A DNA stretch of 64,000 nt from Sclerotinia nivalis. Taxonomy: Eukaryota; Ascomycota; Leotiomycetes; Helotiales; Sclerotiniaceae. The stretch spans positions 1,052,001-1,116,000 of the forward strand of contig JAPEIS010000005.1 of NCBI GenBank assembly GCA_029531795.1, given 5' to 3'. Position numbers and translations under genes: made by a program. This document shows, piece by piece, positions 48,067 through 58,941 of this stretch (the first letter of the stretch is position 1; every line of letters begins with the position of its first letter). Under the pieces are notes generated by a model. That model ran no database searches. It saw nothing but the letters and a program-made list of their open reading frames with translations, and was not told the origin of the DNA.

Positions 48067-50072
48067 ATGCCTTCTTTAGTATTTCCATCATATATACCAT
48101 TTCGCACCCACCAAGCTCGCCGGCCGGCTCGCTACGGCCATCAACAGTTCTTTTGTAATCTCCATATCTGCGCGGCGTTTCTTCATCAATGACATCCCTA
48201 CATCCCCGTCATAAAGTTCCTCGAGTAGATTTTCCGAGTCGTATGTTTTCTCGCAATCTGGCTCAGATGCTTGTAACAGCAAAACTAGCTGGTTCGTAGA
48301 TCCAAACACTGCGGTGAATCCTATTACGTTCTTTGTGATTAAACCATTTTCCCTTTTTAGGCTTAGCAAAAGCCTCAACCATCTTTCGCCGACGTAACTC
48401 GAAGGCATCGTTCTGTCCTTGATCTTCATCATAGCAATCATTAAAACCCCTTCTCTAATTTGGGTATTATCTCTGATCGCATCCGTTAATTCTCTTTCCC
48501 AATCTTTCTCCTCGGCCGTCCAGGGAGTCCGCGAACCAAATGTTAGATTTTGCATTAATACAAACCATCGCTAGTTGCGCTTTGCTGTTCAATGTATCTT
48601 GATGAAAATTGCCTTGGAAATCCTGTTTGATCTTTATTACCTCCAATAGGAGATTCTCTGATTCGCGAAACTGATCCTCTAGTTCACCGTAGATACACGC
48701 AAGCCTCTCTTTCGACGACAATATATGTAGATTCTCTCTTCCAAATACCTCTTCATATTTCCCGATGTAATCCTTGAGCTGAGCCATTGCCCTTTCATAA
48801 TTGGGGGCCTCTTGCAGGATTAGTATCACTACATAATTGATCTCTAGTAAACGATCGCTTAGCGGTTGATCCTGTGCGGGGATTGGCTCCCACTGCCAGG
48901 TGAGTAAAAGTTCATGTGAGTAGACATTGGGAGAAGGCAAAGATTGTGGAAACGTGGCATGTTCATGATCGGTTTGTGTGCGCCGGCGCAAAGTAGCTGC
49001 AATCATGATGATAGCTAAATGATCCTTGTATGCTCTAATGATAGATGGTTTTGAACCTCCTTCTAGAAGACAAATAAGATCCTCTCGCTGGATGGACTGT
49101 GCGGAGGGTTGTAGTGTCCACTCGGTACCATAATCTTCGTTGTACTGCAAGGATATTGGCGTCTTGTTCCAAACAGCATTTATGTGTTGCTTATGAAATT
49201 GATTGCTGTCAATCCTTACCGAGGATACATGGCCTAGAATACAACCTCGACTCTTGATTACTGCTATTTCCCTATCATCCCACGTCTCTACAGATACCCT
49301 TTCACAAAGGACAAACTCGATAAGCCGTTGAAAAAGTGTCTTCCATGGAATCGTGTAGTCAGGTAGTAGGCCGGTTGAGCTCAAATCATCGGAGCACATA
49401 CTCAGCAACGCATACACCTTATCGTGACGTATCGTAGCCTTGTGAGCATGATACATATCAATCAACTCACCTAGAGAAAGATCCCCTAGTGGACTCAGAG
49501 TATGTTTTGGACGGAAGATTGATCCTCTTATCATATAGATAGTTGCACGAATCAGACTTTGTAAATGCGAAGAGTCCTCGAAGAAATGCCCCAGCTTGCT
49601 GATGCCTAAACAGAATGTGTACCCGTCTATCTCCGCGGAACCGCATAAGATCTGGATGCTTCGAGCTAAGCCAACCTCCTGGAGTACCTAAACGGAAATA
49701 GATTATTGGCCTTTTTTTCGGGATATTGGCGACGCTAAATTACCTACCCAAATGCGCTGAAACCATGGTCGTTTAAGCAGTTCAAGGATTGGCTTTTCAT
49801 CACTTTGGCTGGTCGATAGATTTACCGACTTCTCTTCCTGATCGTCTGTAGTAATATCTGTACTTTCGGAGAGCAGATCGCTATCATGCGGCTCCTCTTC
49901 CTCGTATTCCGCAGCAATTCGTATGCTTTCAAGAGCCAAGTCGCTATCATCCGTAGATTTTCCAAGATAAACGATAACTCGGTTCGCTTGACCATAGATC
50001 CTCGCCATCATTTGAATCTGGCGAATTTTCTCTTGCTCATCTTCTTGATTGATGCAGATAGCATCCACCCAT

Positions 50073-50359
50073 TGTGAGAAAGTTGGATTGCTAGGGCCAC
50101 ATACATAGCTAATTCATAGATATTAGATCATATGATCCTTCGTAATCAAATATAAAAAGAAGGCTTCGTTTTCCCTTCTAGAATAATCAATCGTTTTCAC
50201 TAATCTTCTTGTATATCCATTATATACAACCCCAACCCATTGTTATTCACATTAGTTCTACTATTCGAAGTTTATACAATATAATCTGATCAATTCGTAT
50301 TCTATTCTCCCTCGCAGCGTGCTATCGGGACGTACGTATCTCGACCTACCTCTTTCACA
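50073..50359. mobile_element. Solo LTR (287 bp) inserted in the HET domain
   Basis: The ends are TGTGAGAAAG and CTCTTTCACA, near-inverted with TG...CA termini. Flanks are CCAT at 50069-50072 and CCAT at 50360-50363, a 4-bp target duplication. On the gene strand, removing the element and one copy joins R-I-I-W directly to V-D-A-I-C-I-N-Q, the invariant HET motif, in frame. The interior has no ORF. Splicing it out as an intron would not restore that motif, since no AG lies at the required position. Confidence 0.85.
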
Positions 50360-50541
50360 CCATATGATTCGGTTGAAAGTGCGATTTCGAAGACGTAACA
50401 ATGCTGCATGGAGGTTCGACGTGACAGGCAGGAAATGTCCATCTATGAAGATACACTGCGGAGGATCATCAAAACCGCCCCATACGTACGACAAAGCTTC
50501 GTACAAATGAGTTTGTTTACAAGAATTTGCAAACCAAGACT

Positions 50542-52542
50542 AATGAACATATTGAGAAGGTATGATGGGAAAGTAAAGAAGGAAGCGAAAAACATGAAGG
50601 AGCGGAGAATGAAGGGCTTGAAGCACCTGATGGTTAAAGGAGTAGGTTGGTATCGAAAATGGGTGGCAAACATGATGGTATATACCCTGATTTTACTTCA
50701 TAAGTAGTACTACCAAACTTTGACAATCTATTTTTGAATTTTGAAATCCGCATCACATTTGCAATGGCATAGGAAGAAGATGTGTTAGAATGTATGTATG
50801 CAATGTGGAACCTTATCCTATATGGATGAAAAGCCGCGATACCTAGATTTACACCTAATATATACCGGTATGTCATTATGCTCAAATAGATTATGGGTTG
50901 ATGTTTGTGAGATATGCTAACAAGAAATAGCCATGTAGTCTCACGACATATATGCCACTATTCTACAGTCTCGTGCTCGTGCTCGTGCTCATGCATTGTT
51001 CATTTACGTCATAAGGAGAAGTCAACAGTTTTTTCTTCTTCTTCTGGTTCCACAAGAAGAAGAAAAGGTCTTGAAGTAAATAAAATGGATCCAATACGAT
51101 AACCCACAACCTACAACCAACTCAAATCTCCCCCCACTGAGTCCCTGTCGATTACATGGCATAGGGTTTTCCGATGAAAAATAATCCGAAAAATCCAACG
51201 ATTTGTCAAACGTTTTTGGTACAAAGTGAAGATCTTTATATGAATTGAGACTTCTCGCATTTTAAAAGATATGATAAGTAGCAGACAATCCCTACTTCCC
51301 CGCACGATCAGTGCTTTCTGAGGCATCGGCGTGGACCCTTTTTGAGACCCTTTCGGCAACTAATAAAAGAGCGTCCATCATTTATGCGGATCGACTAGGT
51401 AAAATTTATTGCCACGATTTTCATCCCTTCGGAGAGAAGAAATGGGATGCTTCATGTATCGATCGCATTCCTTTGGGCACTACTATCAGTAGGATAGAGA
51501 CATGGGATGCTTTATGTGTCGCTTTTCTTTTGATCAACTTGTGTCGTAAAGGAAAAGGCCAAGGAGCAGGCGTTATTGCTATGCCATGAGGCCCATGACT
51601 ATTGGCAACATCAAAAGGACTTTCTGTAAGGATCGAGGTTCGAGAATCCAGATCACCCCTCATTTCAGATATATCATTTCTCGAAGATCAGCCTTTTGGT
51701 TGTTGACAATTTTTACCATATGGGACATCTCATCTTGGGTGAGTATTGCTCTAGATCATTCATCTATGTTGCTTGAACTTTCTTTCTTTATTTTTTTTAA
51801 TTTTAATTTTAATTTTCTATTTTTATTATTATTAATTTTATTTTTTACATTTTGTTTTTATTTTTTGTTTTTGGCTTTTGTATGTTTCACTACTATATCG
51901 CCCAAATTCACTCTCAATCATCCTTATCATTCTTTATTAAACATCTTTTCAATTATTAATAAGAATATCATAATTTAGTTCAATTGATGAAAAACCATGT
52001 GCCCTGTACAGGCTGTACTTTAGATCAACTCTAAAAGTTTACTGGAGTCTGGATCATCTTTCTCCGTTGTTTTTCTGTTCCAAATGCTTCTAGTCTCGAG
52101 GCCTGGTCGATAATAGCATCAAGTCCTTCCTCTAATACCGTTTTAGTCGATTCAAATCCGGATTCAACCCGTCCAACCACCAAAACACTGTTCTTCAAAC
52201 CCCCAATTGTAAAATTCTGATTCCCTTTCTCAACTTATTACTAAATAAACCAATACTTGCGAATACTATCATCTCGAAATAATTCAATCCACCTTCTTAC
52301 GGAGTACGTGCACGACAGACAATATCAGTTGACATTCGTCGCATATCAACGTGGCGACAACACCGACGATCCTCTTCTACTATCAACACAGCAAGATGAC
52401 ATCTTAGCGGGCCTGAACAGAATTTGCATAAAGTGAATACCTACGCCTTAAGAGAATATTGGGAAGAAACGGGATATTGGGAAGTCTATATACTGAAAAC
52501 AAACGAACATTGGTCAAGTGTTGGTACAAAATATCAACAACC
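50542..52542. other. Intergenic, partly AT-rich, no supported gene
   Basis: No ORF with a recognisable domain. A (TGCTCG)n-like short tract lies near 50970, a T-rich low-complexity run at about 51781-51860, and a duplicated TGGGATGCTT(C/T)ATGT motif at about 51447 and 51504. The final ~200 bp before 52543 is the promoter and leader of the histidine kinase gene. Confidence 0.4.
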
Positions 52543-55500
52543 ATGGCCGTCGACGAGCACCCCACCTATATCGGCCTTCCTCCTCCTCGGAATGCGGTCG
52601 TGTCGCCAAATGAAACAGAGAGAGGTACACCAAATTCAGAATATGATCGACCGATATCACCTTTACATATGCCTCCCGGCGAAATTGATGGATTGGATGC
52701 TTTAAAAGCCCAGGAATATATAAGTGGGAGACGAGGATCTGGCCAGAGTAGTAATCTACATTTACACATTCCGGGTATGGTCTCGCCTGCAGATGTAGCA
52801 TTTTCGGCCATGCATTATCTGCCATACCCTGTTATGGTTCTAAATAGCTCCAAAACGGTGATACTCGCAAACGAAGCCACTGCGAGATTACTCAGTGCGG
52901 ACGATGACAAAAGTGAAGAAAATGAAGATGCACAATGGGCGGAACAATACAAAGGACAAACACTTTCCCAATTGGGCATCGACATGGTGAAAGATCTCAA
53001 GCCTGTGTGGGTTACTTGGGATACATTTCTGGATAGTCTGGGCGAAGAAATCAATGTACATGCGAATGCGCAAGAAACTGTATCATCGGAGTATGAAGGA
53101 GATGTGACACCGACCGCTGAAAGAACAGAACCTCCAAGTAGGATTACAAATGCTGAGAAAAAGGCCTCTGTGGTTCATGATGCCGTGGTTGAAGTTATCA
53201 TCACATCTGGATTAATAACAGCATCATCGTTTGCTGGGCGAACGGCTAAGAAGATGTCGGATAGACGTAAGTTTACCTTTAATGTTTTGTTCCACGCACA
53301 GAGCGGTAGTTTCATACTTCTCCAAGGGCTGTTTGGCTTATTGATGCTTCGAACATTTGTTCGAAAATGGTTAGGTGCTTGTCTTCTTTTCAGTGCTTTT
53401 GTGCATGGCTTAAAAGAGTTTTCATTTCAATATGATCAACCCAGCGACATGCATCAATTGAGCAAATATTCATTTAATGGCTACGTTGTTATATGAAAAC
53501 CAATCTAACGGGTCCAGATTCTTATGCCAAAATGATCATTAGTATCTTCGAAATCGAGGGTGAAAAATACTTCATGTTGACCTTCACGAGTACAGAAACT
53601 TCTCAACCTGTATTACCCAGCTCAAGCGGGACTTCCAGGAAAGTACACAACCCTAAGCTTCAAATGGGCTCCAACAATGGCTCCCATTCGTTGAGTTCTA
53701 TGTCTCGCTCAAACCCATCATCCGCTAGCTCCGAACATAGTTCCAGTCATGATTCCAGTCAAGGATCCAGCGGCTCATCTGCAATTTCTAGCCCCACGCA
53801 TGCGCCCATGTCTTCCTCTCCGTTTCCACCTTTGGGTCCCCCGTCACGCGTTAATAAGTCAGGCGCCCCGTCAATTTTGCAGAAGGTAATCGTGTTGAAA
53901 GATGCACTATTGGATAATACGGAAATTCCTATTCTGGCAATGTGGAAGGACGAGAGTGTGACGATACCGAACAAAGCTGCAAGAAGGTTGTTCGCAAGAG
54001 AAGCCGACATGTCAAATGTTAAAGACGGTATGAATCTTCAGCCCTCGATCTATATCTAGCGTTACTAATAGTTTCACAGGTTTTGATCTAGTTGGAAAAT
54101 GGCATTGTTACAACCATGATTTCACGGTAGCTTTAGATCCGTCAGAGTATCCTATCTCGGTTTTAGTAAGAACACAAACACCATTTTCTAGTCGTTTGTT
54201 AGGCCTCTATGACCCCGATACTAGGGATAGGATCTTATTTGATTGTTTAGGTATAAAGAGCTCCTAAGATCAATCCGAGACATACTAAAACCTTTTGCAG
54301 GAGAAGCGGTTCGAGACCCAGATACTGGCGAATTCTTGGCTGGGATTGTGACGTGCAGGGATATCACAGCTGTGACACAACAGATCGCCGAGATAAAAGA
54401 GGCTGATGAGCAGAGGTTTCAAATGATTTGTGATAGTATGCCGCAGCTCATTTGGACGACTACTCCCGATGGCATGCATGACTGGTTCAGTCAGCGCTGG
54501 TATGACTATACGGGATTGACCGTCGAGGAATCCCTTGGCGAGGGTTGGAAATCATCATTTCATCCAGACGATATGGCCTTGACAAAGAAGCGCTGGCAAC
54601 ATTGTCTAGAGACTGGTGAACCTTACACTACAGAATATCGTTGTCGAAAACACGATGGAGAATGGAGATGGATGCTGGGACGAGCTGTTTGCATGAGGAA
54701 TAAAGATACTGGCAAAATCGAAAAATGGTATGGAACCTGCACGGATATCCATGAAGCGGTCATGTCACGGTTCGAAGCCAAACGACTTCGTCAACAATTA
54801 TTGTCCGTTATAACCCATGCTCAAGTTACGCTGTTTTCCGTGGACCGACATCGAAGAATTAATCTCCTGGAAGGTTCCTTCATATGGGATCTTGAGAGTG
54901 ATGTAGGATCTAGCGATGAGAGCCTCGCGGGTAGTGGTAAAGCTAAGGGGTCTGATTACATTGGGAAGAATGTTTACGACGTCTTTTCGCACCCCGGTAA
55001 CCACAGGCAAAGCCATAATGTGATTCCTGCTTCACTGCAACCAATCGAGGATATCTTGACTGGAAAGATAATGGAAGACATGCAAGAACACACCATCGAC
55101 AATAGGTGGTACCGCACAAAATTTGTCCCTGTTCTCGGTAAGAAAGATGGAGGTGGACATGTCAATGAAGCGTTCATCGATGGTGTCATTGGATTATCTA
55201 TGGATATCACTGAGATTAAAGATCGTGAGAATGATCTCCAGATGCAAGAAAGGGAGAACACCAGACTTCTTGCAAATGAAGCAGCTGCCAAAGAAGCCAG
55301 TCGATTAAAGAGTTAGTTCCTTGCCAACATGAGTCACGAAATTCGAACACCTATTGCTGGAGTCATTGGGATGGCCGAACTCCTCACTGATATGAATCTT
55401 GACGAAGAACAACAAGAATGTGCCGAGAACATTCAACGTTCCGCCAATGCACTTCTCACAGTCATCAATGATATCTTAGATTTCTCAAAGGTTGAATCTG

Positions 55501-57748
55501 GCCGATTGGATATTGAGGAAGTACAATTCTCCTTGTCAGTTGTGGTGCGGGACGTTAGTAAGATGTTGGGATTCGCTGCTGAACGAAAGAATCTCATGTT
55601 CGATTTTGACATCACGGTCGGAGTTGATAAAGATTTGATTGTTATGGGCGACCCAGGTCGTGTTCGTCAGATCATCACAAATCTCCTCACGAATAGTATT
55701 AAATTCACCAGCGAAGGAAGAGTCAAATTCTCGGTCATCAAAGAGAGAGAAGATGCAGATACTATCGAAGTAAAGTTTGTGGTTGAAGATACCGGTATTG
55801 GAATTGAAGAGGAAGTCCGAAAACGTCTATTCAAACCTTTCAGTCAAGCAGATTCATCAACAGCAAGGAGGTTTGGTGGCACGGGGTTAGGTCTCACGAT
55901 AAGTAAGAATTTGGTAGACTTGATGCACGGTAGAATTACTCTGGAATCATCGTTAGGACAGGGTACGACGGCGACTTTCTGGATTCCTTTCAACAAGCCA
56001 CAATATCATGATGGAAATGCCCTAATTGATATTGGAAGCTTACCAGATCGATTACAATCCGAAATGAGTGTCTCCTGTGGTAGTTCGGATTATGATGTTG
56101 GCGCTTCGCCCCAGAAAAACTCGCCGGAAATGCCTAGACATCATAGGTCGGTTAGTATGACGCCTCCAGTTGTGTCCGAGGTAGAGATGTCACCTGCTGA
56201 TAGAGCCAATATCAAAATTCTTCTTGTTGAAGACAAGTAAGTGGATTTAATCTGGGATGCAGGGTCTTATGCTAATATCTGGCAGTGCCATCAATCAACA
56301 AATCGCTTTGAAAACCATCCGAAAATTAGGATTTACCGCCTCAGCAGTTTGGAATGGAAAAGAAGCTCTTGATTATCTCCTCGCAGCAGACTCTCCAAAT
56401 CCACCTCATCCAAAACCAGATATAATTCTTATGGATGTACAAGTAATTTCCCAAGAATTCCTATCATTTTTGAGATATCCTGCTAAATACATCAATAGAT
56501 GCCAATTATAGATGGATACCGCGCCACCCATATATTGCGTCACCATTCCCCCTACAGTTACTCAACGCGTAATATTCCCATCGTAGCCATGACAGCATCA
56601 GTCATCCAAGGCGATCGCGAGAAGTGCCAAAAGGCAGGCATGGATGATTATCTGGCGAAGCCTGTTAAAGGGAAAACTTTGGAGAAGATGTTGGTGAGAT
56701 GGGCGATTAATAGAAGAGTTCCGCCACTGGAGAGTGAGGGGGATGATGAGGGGAGTGATTGTGCGGAGGGAGATAATGAAAATTGTTCGAGGAGAAATGA
56801 GAAGTCGAAGTATGTGTCCCCGTATTTTTCCTAGAAATCCCTTTCTCTTTGAAGTGTTTTTTCCATCTGGGAACAGAATCACGGATATATTGTTGACCCC
56901 TACACTGTAGATTTGACAGACGCGCCTCAACAAGTACGGCTCGCCACCGCTCGTCAAACCCCATAGATAAAAGCGAAAACCATGCACCCAAAGCACCTAT
57001 TTCTTCTCAGGCACCTAAACCAACACCACAATCCCAGTCCCAAACATTCAAACTTGAACCCGCCTCTACGAAGAAATCTAATCCAGGGCTCGACTCAACT
57101 AGACCCCTCAAAGATCCTTCTCGGCCCTCCCTTGAGCAACCTCGCCCAACAAAAAGCGAGCGCCATAATTCCCAGCGTTTAACTCTCCCACAGCCAGAGT
57201 CCGAGGGTGAACGAGCCGTGCGACGCGAAGTGTTCGAGGAAAAAGCCAAGGAGTTACGAGATGAGAAATTGGTTGGTGCTGGGGGGGATGAGCATGGAGC
57301 TCTTTCTTTACATGATACTCGTGGACATGGACATGTACATGCGCATAGAGAGGGCATGGAGATCGGTGCGGGGCAAGCGGGAGATGAAGCGAAACGCCAA
57401 AAATTGACGGTGGAAAATATAGGGAGATTGGAGCGACAAGAAAATGAAGAAATGGAGGTAGCTGCGAAATTAGAGTTTGCGCTAGGGAATGGGGATGGGA
57501 AGGAGATGATGAGACAGAAGGAGAAAGGAGGGGGAGTAAGGAGAATGAGTGTGGTTAGAGGGGATAGTATGCAGGTTTGGGGAGATACGTTGGCGGGGGA
57601 TTTGAGGCGGGAGGATTTAAGTAGGAGTGATACACATACACCGAGTTTCATGTTAGTTGAGGATGGAAGGGCATCTGAGAGTCCGAAAGTGATGAAGAGT
57701 CAAAAGGGAAGTGAGGATTACTTGGACGGAAAGAATAGGCATAGGTAG
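52543..57748 (+). CDS. PAS-containing hybrid histidine kinase with an internal TAG
   Basis: Seven exons: 52543-53266, 53518-54027, 54080-54250, 54301-56236, 56286-56442, 56499-56809 and 56911-57748. The total is 4647 nt (1549 codons), all junctions in phase. The ATG at 52543 sits in ACCATGG. Four PAS-like segments lie at about 80-125, 365-400, 505-610 and 620-760. HisKA has the H-box N-M-S-H-E-I-R-T-P with His814; the ATPase has N-L-L-T-N-S-I-K-F, E-D-T-G-I-G-I and G-T-G-L-G-L. The receiver domain has E-D, M-D-V-Q-M-P (Asp1164) and A-K-P-V, then a polar ~280-aa tail. Codon 807 (55314-55316) is TAG, between L-K-S and F-L-A-N-M-S-H-E, where relatives have Glu or Gln. If real, it removes the whole catalytic core. 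Such kinases feed the Ypd1/Ssk1/Skn7 phosphorelay. Confidence 0.85.
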
Positions 57749-58941
57749 GAGAAGGATGGCGATGAAAACCAAAATGAAAATGAAAATGGAGAAGAGAGCA
57801 ACGATAGTAATCCAACCCGTCCGAGTCTGGCAAGGAGATGGATGGATAGTGGAGTTACAGTCCGAGGATCCTCTGTTGGAGATTCCTAAGGATGGATTTC
57901 CTGACAATTTTTGGATGCATGGATAGGCTGGCCTAGGTCGGGTCACTGAAACTGCCAATGGAATGGTACATACGATATGTTATGATATGCCAAAGGAATG
58001 CATATCCGGTGGTATTATAATGAGCAAGGCGTTTGTGAATTGGGGTTTTGCATCGGCGGTTACTTTTTTTTGCATTGCATAGTATACGTTCGCTATTGCA
58101 TATGGTGCGGCATTGATTGGGTTTACATATATCCAAGTGGGAAAGGGAGGTGAATACGTACGTATCGTACATATTTTGGTGATACATACATACACACAGT
58201 ACATACGTAGAGATAGGTAGGTAGGTGATGGATTGTAAGATATGATTATGATGAAGGGTAGGTGGTGAGGCGGGTTGTATATCATCACCGTGGTAGGGGG
58301 TTGGATGGGGGGCAGAGGCTTTGTTTACTTGATTGATTGATTGATCACTCGCGCGATGTTTGTATTATATGATTGAAGGATTTTATTATGGATTTTTGTT
58401 ATGATACCTCATGTAAATAAGTATGTATCTTACATAATGAATAAATGATTGAATGCAAAGAGAGGATATTCATAAAGTAAGTGCAAGAAAGTAAGATCGA
58501 TGAAAGGTATCTATCTATCATAGTGCAAGTAATCAGCTGAATTGGACAGGAAAAAAAAGCAACGGAAACAAAAGAAAAGACATGGAAATTGAATCCCGTA
58601 TCCGCCACTAGATAAATGAATAAGATTTGAAAATTTCTCAAAAATTTCTCTTCTCCCGGTTCTTATGATCTCTTCGTCGTTCTACTACTGTGTGTAGATG
58701 TTTCTCTCCTTTTTCTTCCCTCTTCTTCTCATCGTGCTCCTATATCTCCGCATCCCATCCCATCCTCTCCCATCCTCTCCCATTCTTCCCCTAAAAAACC
58801 CAAGTAAAAGTCTCTGTAACTTCAAAAGGAATTTTATATCTACACACGCACACAAACACACCATTAGCAATTATACTTTATACACCCGAACATCCTGCTC
58901 AAACCTGCAGCAAGCTCGGGAAAATGAATAAAGCCGGCTAC
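57749..58941. other. Convergent intergenic region
   Basis: 1.2 kb between the histidine kinase and GH3 genes, both of which end here. It contains T-rich and TACGTA-type short repeats and no supported gene. If the GH3 gene has a further tiny 3' exon (see that entry), it would lie at about 58860-58898. Confidence 0.45.

Larger units (their letters stand above)
45442..50541 (-). pseudogene. HET-domain gene disrupted by nested transposable elements
   Basis: From right to left: the HET start (L-Y-E-A-L-S-Y-V-W-G, then L-P-V-T-S-N-L-H-A-A-L) to 50360; an LTR insertion; then V-D-A-I-C-I-N-Q-E-D-E-Q-E-K and M-A-R-I-Y-G-Q-A-N-R-V-I-V-Y-L-G to the W at 49748. After a 60-bp intron (49688-49747) comes a long exon (49687-48566) with D-K-V-Y-A-L-L-S-M and a TPR-like stretch. 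A 55-bp intron (48511-48565) follows, then a C-terminal array of ~32-36-aa helical repeats (L-L-E-K-R-G-A-D-M-x-x-T-E-E pattern) from 48510 to 48067 and from 46028 to 45442, split by an LTR with a nested transposon. No initiator ATG is visible upstream of Y-E-A-L-S-Y. HET proteins trigger non-self recognition cell death; this copy cannot make a full protein. Confidence 0.8.

Noticed and set aside
50073..50359. Intron within the HET domain
   Set aside because: No AG acceptor at the position that restores W-V-D-A-I-C-I-N-Q, whereas TG...CA ends plus a 4-bp duplication explain it fully.
51311..51589. 92-codon + strand ORF between the HET relic and the histidine kinase
   Set aside because: No ATG at its start, an internal short duplication, no domain, and an equally open antisense frame.
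51628..51645. B-box-like GGTTCGAGAATCC
   Set aside because: Two extra bases in the loop and no A box or cloverleaf upstream.
55290..55335. Intron removing the TAG in the histidine kinase
   Set aside because: A GTTAGT donor is present at the stop, but the nearest AG is only ~23 bp away and splicing would remove part of the conserved F-L-A-N-M-S-H-E block.
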